Shown piece after piece: positions 59,101 to 64,000 of a DNA stretch of 64,000 nt; position 1 is the first letter of the stretch; every line of letters begins with the position of its first letter. Origin of the DNA: Malus domestica (lineage: Eukaryota; Streptophyta; Magnoliopsida; Rosales; Rosaceae); contig NC_091674.1 of assembly GCF_042453785.1 (NCBI RefSeq), positions 28,283,501 to 28,347,500 on the forward strand. Direction: 5' to 3'. Position numbers and translations under genes: made by a program. Below the pieces are notes generated by a model. That model worked only from the letters and a program-made list of their open reading frames with translations, was not told the DNA's origin and ran no database searches.

Positions 59101-61755
59101 TAAAGATAACTCAAGGTTGATGCAGTATAAGGTTATCCAATGATTCCAATCTGATTTCTCATCTGATTTTATTTTTGCTTAGCTGATTTACGCGTGTTAT
59201 TAATTCACCTTTCCTTTTTTCGCTTTTCTGCTCTTTATTTTCTGTCACCTTTTAACATACCCAAAAATGATATGAATGCATACTTCAATTTTCAGGGGCA
59301 AAATTTTCTAGCAAAAGTTAGTCTTCACAAGGTACTTGCAGATTCAATATTTTTCTATTGCATTTTAATTGATCAACGTATAAATAGATGCCTTCGCAAC
59401 ATGCTGCTATCTATTGTTAATACTTTCGACCTGTCGCTTGGATAGTGGTTTTGTTCTTCTGGTTCACAGGTAAAAGTCATTTTCTTTTCAAAAACAGGGG
59501 TGCGTGCTGCTCCATTCGGACACCAAACTGCTAAAAATTATTGGAGTCATGCTTCTTTTGCATTCGTGCTATGGTAAGAAGAGGAATCGTCCTTTTGGTT
59601 TAATTCTTGAGTGGCTATCCTAACATTAATCTTCTTGAAAGAGTACAGATTTCCAGATTTTCAAAATAGTATGTGAATTGAGTCTAAAATAACACAAACA
59701 CTACTATTGTGAGTTCAAACTTGAACTATTACTATAAATTGGGTACCGAAAATTATGCATCTTTGATTTCATAGGAACTTTTGTGCTTTCCAACAGGTTT
59801 GAGGAGGAATCTGCACCTGCTATAGTGATTTGAAAGATCCTGGTGTCAAACCTGTTGTGTACCACGGCACATTACTATCTTAACCCTCTATAACGATTAG
59901 ATAAACTTGTGTGCCTTGTGTGATAACCAAAGCTGTATGTTTTGACTTGCAGGATCTGTTAACTACTTACGTTTCTTATATATTATGGAGCAAAATAGAC
60001 AACAAGGTACTGTTGTCTTCTCGCGCCATTCTTCATCTAATATGAAAGAGCGCATTACAAAGCTTAGATAGGTTGGCAGTTGACCTTAAACAACAAGGTA
60101 CGGTAGTGAATAGTACTTTTGAACTTTTTGTAGTAATCTGCAGTAAGACTAATTAACTCCCATTTATTTCTCACATGTTGTTTCAGAGCTACCTCAGTTG
60201 AGGAGTACAACATCCATGGAATTGGGTTGTGACTCTCGAGGCTATTCTCGTGCTGGATATGATACCGTTACTTGGTACTGTGCTGTTGTAGCAGGGAGGC
60301 ATAGCCCAGAACTCAGTAATATGCGTGGAGTAAGTGTCTTTCATATCATTTTATTCCACAATATTGCTCTAATTTTTGGTTCGCATCGAGTATTTAGAGT
60401 TGGTTCAGTTGTCAGATGTAGATCAAGAAGTTATGTCATAGAAGTAACTTGGGTGATGATGTTAATTAGCTAATGAGTTTTCTATGCAATCTAACATTCA
60501 TAATTTTCTAAACTTAGCAATTGGTGCGAATGACATAAGTTTGACAGACCATTTGCAGGGTTGAAGAGAAGTTGTCAAATGAAGTCGAGACAAGGTCAGC
60601 TGATGAAGAGCAATCTATAGCACCAGCAGCAGGTGCGAGTAAAAGCAAACGACTGACATTTGCTTGGCTTGACGGAGAAGCCCAGAAGGTGAACCTCTGT
60701 GTGTTGTTCACGTTTTTAACTGTTAGTTCATTAAGCGCGGTCTTGAAACTTATGTCTGACTAATGATTTAATTTTTGTTCAGAAATATTGCCTCTTCTTC
60801 CTTCAATCTGAAAACATCCATGAAACTTGTGGTGAAAGGACAGATATGATTGATGTTCCTCAGTTATTTATTGTACGCTATAAGAGGAATGTGACAGAAG
60901 AGAGTGAGGAGCCCGAGAAAAAGCCGAAAACCATATGGGATGGACTGCAAGACCAGGAACTAGATCCTGCATCACGGCTTGTGGCAAAGTACAATGGTTC
61001 AGATAATACTTGGAAGGTATCTAACTATATGTTTGGATTCTTGATTTCACATAATACTTGCAATCGATGCCTCAGACGTCACATAATACAAATTTTCTCT
61101 AAGTTGGTGGCTTCGTTTTCACCTTTCTTATGCAGATTATTAAATGGATCTCAGAAACAATCTACGATGGTGACGCCAGAGATCTTCCTCATTATGTAAA
61201 TGTACTTGGCCGTCTCATACGAGCAGTTTCATAAACTACTCTTTTGTCAAGAGCTTTACTTTACATTTCCATTGCAGAGAACAAGAACTCCTCATTTGGT
61301 TCCCGAGGATTCAGAGCCAATGTGGTTAGCAGGTGTCCAAAGAATTCCTTCAACAAACACGATCATGCAGAGCATCCGTGGAATTTTACACGGAATCTAT
61401 GATTGCATTGGAGATCCAAGGGTTGGTCAAATGTTGCTTCTAGCAGCATTGATGTCTTTCCGTACCATCTGGCTTCAGAGGAGTCAAGCAACTCCAGTGT
61501 CAAGTCAACCAAATCAGCCAAATTCCACGGTGAACATTAAGTGCAAGAAAGTAAAAGACCAACTTCACTCATGTTTTTCATCTTTTTCTCCCCGGTCTTG
61601 AGATGACATGTCTAATCTTCGTCTTACAGGACGAAAGTAGACGAAGGAGAGACCGGGCTAGAAACGTGCTTAATGAAGACCTACCCCCTTCCATCACCGA
61701 TATGGAACCAAGAGATTCTTATGAAATGCTACTGTCAGGTTCCGATTCCGAGTAG
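56114..61755 (+). pseudogene. DnaJ/thioredoxin-like ER protein (DNAJC16/ERdj8 type), disabled copy
   Basis: About 20 exons are readable: 56114-56264, 56378-56448, 56591-56633, 57055-57132, 57265-57348, 57453-57535, one unclear near 57,800-57,900, 58176-58286, 58655-58712, 58939-59036, 59296-59331, 59470-59573, 59797-59866, 59953-60006, 60187-60330, 60559-60688, 60783-61016, 61136-61195, 61278-61529 and 61630-61755. The protein would have an N-terminal membrane segment (LPLILFVAAMFFQLFVV), a J-like domain without a visible HPD (YAYELLTNPVWKRNYDIFGI), a thioredoxin-like middle (KPTGQPFFRNGLPSIVAFP), and a C-terminal membrane segment (MLLLAALMSFRTIWL). Lesions: an extra A in exon 2; a lost T giving TAG near 57,331; a shift giving TGA near 58,960; TAA after LW near 59,574; a lost T giving TGA near 59,830; and a GC donor at 59,867. 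From 59,953 onward the exons are clean. Either a pseudogene or a locus with sequencing indels. Confidence 0.8.
56268..56312. repeat. CT microsatellite in intron 1 of the DnaJ-like locus
   Basis: Three CTCTCT runs separated by CACT units, starting a few bases after the donor site; likely polymorphic. Confidence 0.85.
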
Positions 61756-62160
61756 TGGAGATGCTGCTAGCTTTCTGAAGGTTTTGAAGTAGAAACCAAA
61801 TACCTGCTGATGTTGCAGAGACCAGGTGCGAACACATTCGTTGAAGGCATGAACATGTCCGAGAAAAAAGTTTGCTTTTTTGTAAAGCAGAATCCAAATT
61901 TCTGTGTATATTTCAACTAAAGCATGCAATTACTTATCTTTTAATAGGCTATTGCTTTACGTATTTGCCTGGTTAACCCATGACCGCTATATTAGATATT
62001 GAACTCATCATCCATGAGAGTCGAGCATCTTTCACTCTTCCATCAAACTCAACGATTTTTTATTTTTGCTAACATGGAATAACGTTCGTGTATATGAAAA
62101 ATTCAATGTTATTCATGATCAAACAGTTACAACAACGGTCATATATCACAAGCTACAAAC
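61756..62160. other. Convergent 3' intergenic region
   Basis: Only 405 bp separate the two stop codons (DnaJ-like plus strand, FUT minus strand), so it must hold both 3' UTRs and may give overlapping antisense ends. Nothing else is recognised. Confidence 0.6.
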
Positions 62161-63623
62161 CTAGAACTCATCGTAACGATCGACCAGCTTAAGACCCCAG
62201 CTCATATCCTCACAATGCCTCACATGAGGAACCAATGCACCTGTGTCGATTCCTGTCTTGGCCTTGCAATCGTAGAAGGGAGGTGCGTGGAAGCAAGGCT
62301 CCATTGACATTGCTCGTCGACAAGGAGGATTGGGTGCTGTACTGTTCTCCGGTTTGTAGAGTATCCACGGTGTCAGCCCCCCAAGACTCTGCGCGACATA
62401 CCCAAATGTTGACCATGAGCTTGTGACCAACACATCTGTCAAGCTTAGTAGATACATTTCGGCCCATGCCTTGCGGTTGTGCGTATGCTTCTCAGTTTGT
62501 TGATACTCCTCGTGACTCGGCTGGAAAATGCCAACCACCTCCCCTGTCACAGTAGGATGCTCCCAGTACATGTCTCTTAGCTTCTCAGAGTAACCAGAGC
62601 TTAAAGATGTCATCATCACAGCTTTAGACTTTGGGTTTCCCGATGGACTGACGATGAAATCCTGCCGGTTGAGTTCAGGTAGCAGCTTCTCCTTCAATGC
62701 ACAGGATAGGATCTGATCAAACACGTGTTCAAAGGGGCCAATCCCAGTATCAAAGACTCTGATCTGGATGCCTATTCTTTCATCTGCTTTTGCTAAATAA
62801 GCTTGATAGTATCTAGTAATCAATCCCCATACGACATTTGTGGGGTGGAACAGGTATCGACCCAAAAAATGGAAGGCTGTTTCCTTCCTTGGGAAGAGTT
62901 TATGTAGTTCCTGCTCGAAAGATGGGATCAAGAAAAGAGACGGGACAAAATAGTTATCTGTTTTCATGATCAACCACGGTATCCTTTCAAGGAAAGCCTG
63001 ATCTTGATTGCAGAAGAAAAGCTTATCTTGATCATCGTAATCATGAGCTAGATGGAGATACACAAAAGATGGCCTCACCGAATCATCTGAATTTGTAAAG
63101 TTACTAGTCTTCAGCATCTTCCCATAACAGTGAGGAGATTTCTGATCCAAGCTGTTGAACTGGTCCTTAAGGGGGAAATCCGTGGGAAGAAACCATGAGA
63201 CTTCTGGAAATGGTTCACAGAAGAGGTCAACCATGTCAACTCCAGGGTCCACTAGTAGAACCCGGTTTGTCAGGAGAGCGTAAAGAAACACTGAAGCTAG
63301 GGTCAGTATCCTATTCCCTAATCCACTAAAGGAAATCCATACCACATAGTTACAATCCAAGGAGCTTGTGCCATGGCCAGACTTGAGTTGTTCCAGGGTT
63401 TTGTTATAGGCTTTGGTGTAAGGTCCACAACGTTTATGCAGAGCTTCATAGCTTCGTAACTTGGATATAAGGTAAGAAGAAGGTCTGTAAGGCAGTTCTT
63501 TACGATATGAAGCTGACTGGTACCTGCTGACACAATATCCTTCATCAAATCCATCAGCGAGAAGGCCGCCAAGCAATTTATCCTCTGGCACCTTAACAGA
63601 CTGAGAAAACTGATCTTCTAAAC
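62161..63623 (-). CDS. FUT1: GT37 fucosyltransferase (xyloglucan FUT1-like), last exon
   Basis: An open 487-codon exon; the acceptor AG is at 63,624-63,625 (plus-strand CT), so the codon for the first Gly is split and exon 1, with the usual short cytosolic tail and membrane anchor, lies past 64,000. Members of GT37 add alpha-1,2-fucose to galactose of xyloglucan or arabinogalactan proteins in the Golgi. Family motifs seen are NYVVWISFSGLGNRILTLAS (acceptor side), VLLVDPGVDMVDLFCEPFP, ERIGIQIRVFDTG (GDP-fucose site), MTSLSSGYSEKLRDMY, and VTSSWSTFGYVAQSLGGLTPW. It ends with Cys-rich EPCFHAPPFYDCKAKTG and HVRHCEDMSWGLKLVD. No lesions. Substrate is not decided by sequence alone. Confidence 0.93.
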
Positions 63624-64000
63624 CTACGGATGGCAAAAGGAAAAAAGAACGATACAATTCTTAGAACCTATGAATATTCAAATAACATACGGAGAGCTTT
63701 ATCACCATCATGGTTGCATCATATAACTCACAAAGCAGTCAGACCAGGATCTTTACATGAATAGGATACTTGAAAGCAAAAGAAAATAATTGAACCACGA
63801 GATCAAAAACAAAGAAGTGTGATAACACACATATATAGGAAATTTGGTTATAAACAAAGTAGTCGGAAATCGGAACAAACAGACAACTAAACAACCTAGT
63901 TGAAAATGGAAAATAGCAGTTGGTAAGTAATCAAGCGAGCTAAGTTGGCTTTCACCAACTTGGATAATTCAAAGATCTGAATACAGCAAATCAGCCACGA
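63624..64000 (-). other. Intron 1 of the fucosyltransferase gene (partial)
   Basis: No membrane-anchor exon is found on the minus strand up to the window edge, and the sequence is AT-rich with a pyrimidine-rich end before the acceptor. Exon 1 is therefore expected beyond 64,000. Confidence 0.6.

Overview
The window is plant nuclear DNA, AT-rich, with intron-containing genes (GT...AG splice sites) and dense transposable elements. The gene and repeat types (miR164-regulated NAC, subgroup-9 R2R3-MYB, GT37 fucosyltransferase, Au-like and other tRNA-derived SINEs, Ty1/copia, Ty3/gypsy, hAT and Mutator-type MITEs) point to a eudicot. A woody Rosaceae such as apple or pear is my inference; no species-diagnostic sequence was tested.

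Layout. 1-6,850: an old AT-rich element split by a 1.6 kb solo LTR that carries an array of short hairpins, then a local tandem duplication with a SINE in one copy, a small Mutator-type MITE, a non-autonomous hAT element and another SINE. 7,781-9,369: an intact three-exon NAC gene with a miR164 site and a SINE in intron 2. 9,400-18,600: gene-free, full of MITEs, SINEs and foldback elements. 18,638-19,730: a copia relic. 20,268-29,473: a Ty3/gypsy element on the minus strand, with almost identical 2,622 bp LTRs around a corrupted interior. 29,846-34,752: a degenerate copia element, also minus. 35,975-44,300: a second copy of the AT-rich element, SINEs, MITEs and an eroded copia RT. 44,624-46,025: an intact R2R3-MYB gene of the MIXTA type, followed within about 120 bp by a hAT element. 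47,316-48,135: a second solo LTR of the same family as the first. 48,213-54,029: a near-complete copia element with two frame breaks and a substituted protease catalytic residue. 56,114-61,755: a multi-exon DnaJ/thioredoxin-like (DNAJC16/ERdj8 type) gene with several disabling lesions. 62,161-63,623: the last exon of a xyloglucan-type fucosyltransferase on the minus strand, convergent with the DnaJ locus; its first exon lies beyond the window.

Intact host genes are therefore NAC, MYB and (partial) FUT; they are not an operon or a visible pathway. Insertion histories can be read from target-site duplications (TSDs), which I give wherever I could see them. The most unusual signal is that two unrelated LTR families carry arrays of roughly 30-40 nt hairpins whose stems change on both arms while the core stays fixed: 18 units at 622-1530, and 5 units in each gypsy LTR plus 2 in the gypsy interior.
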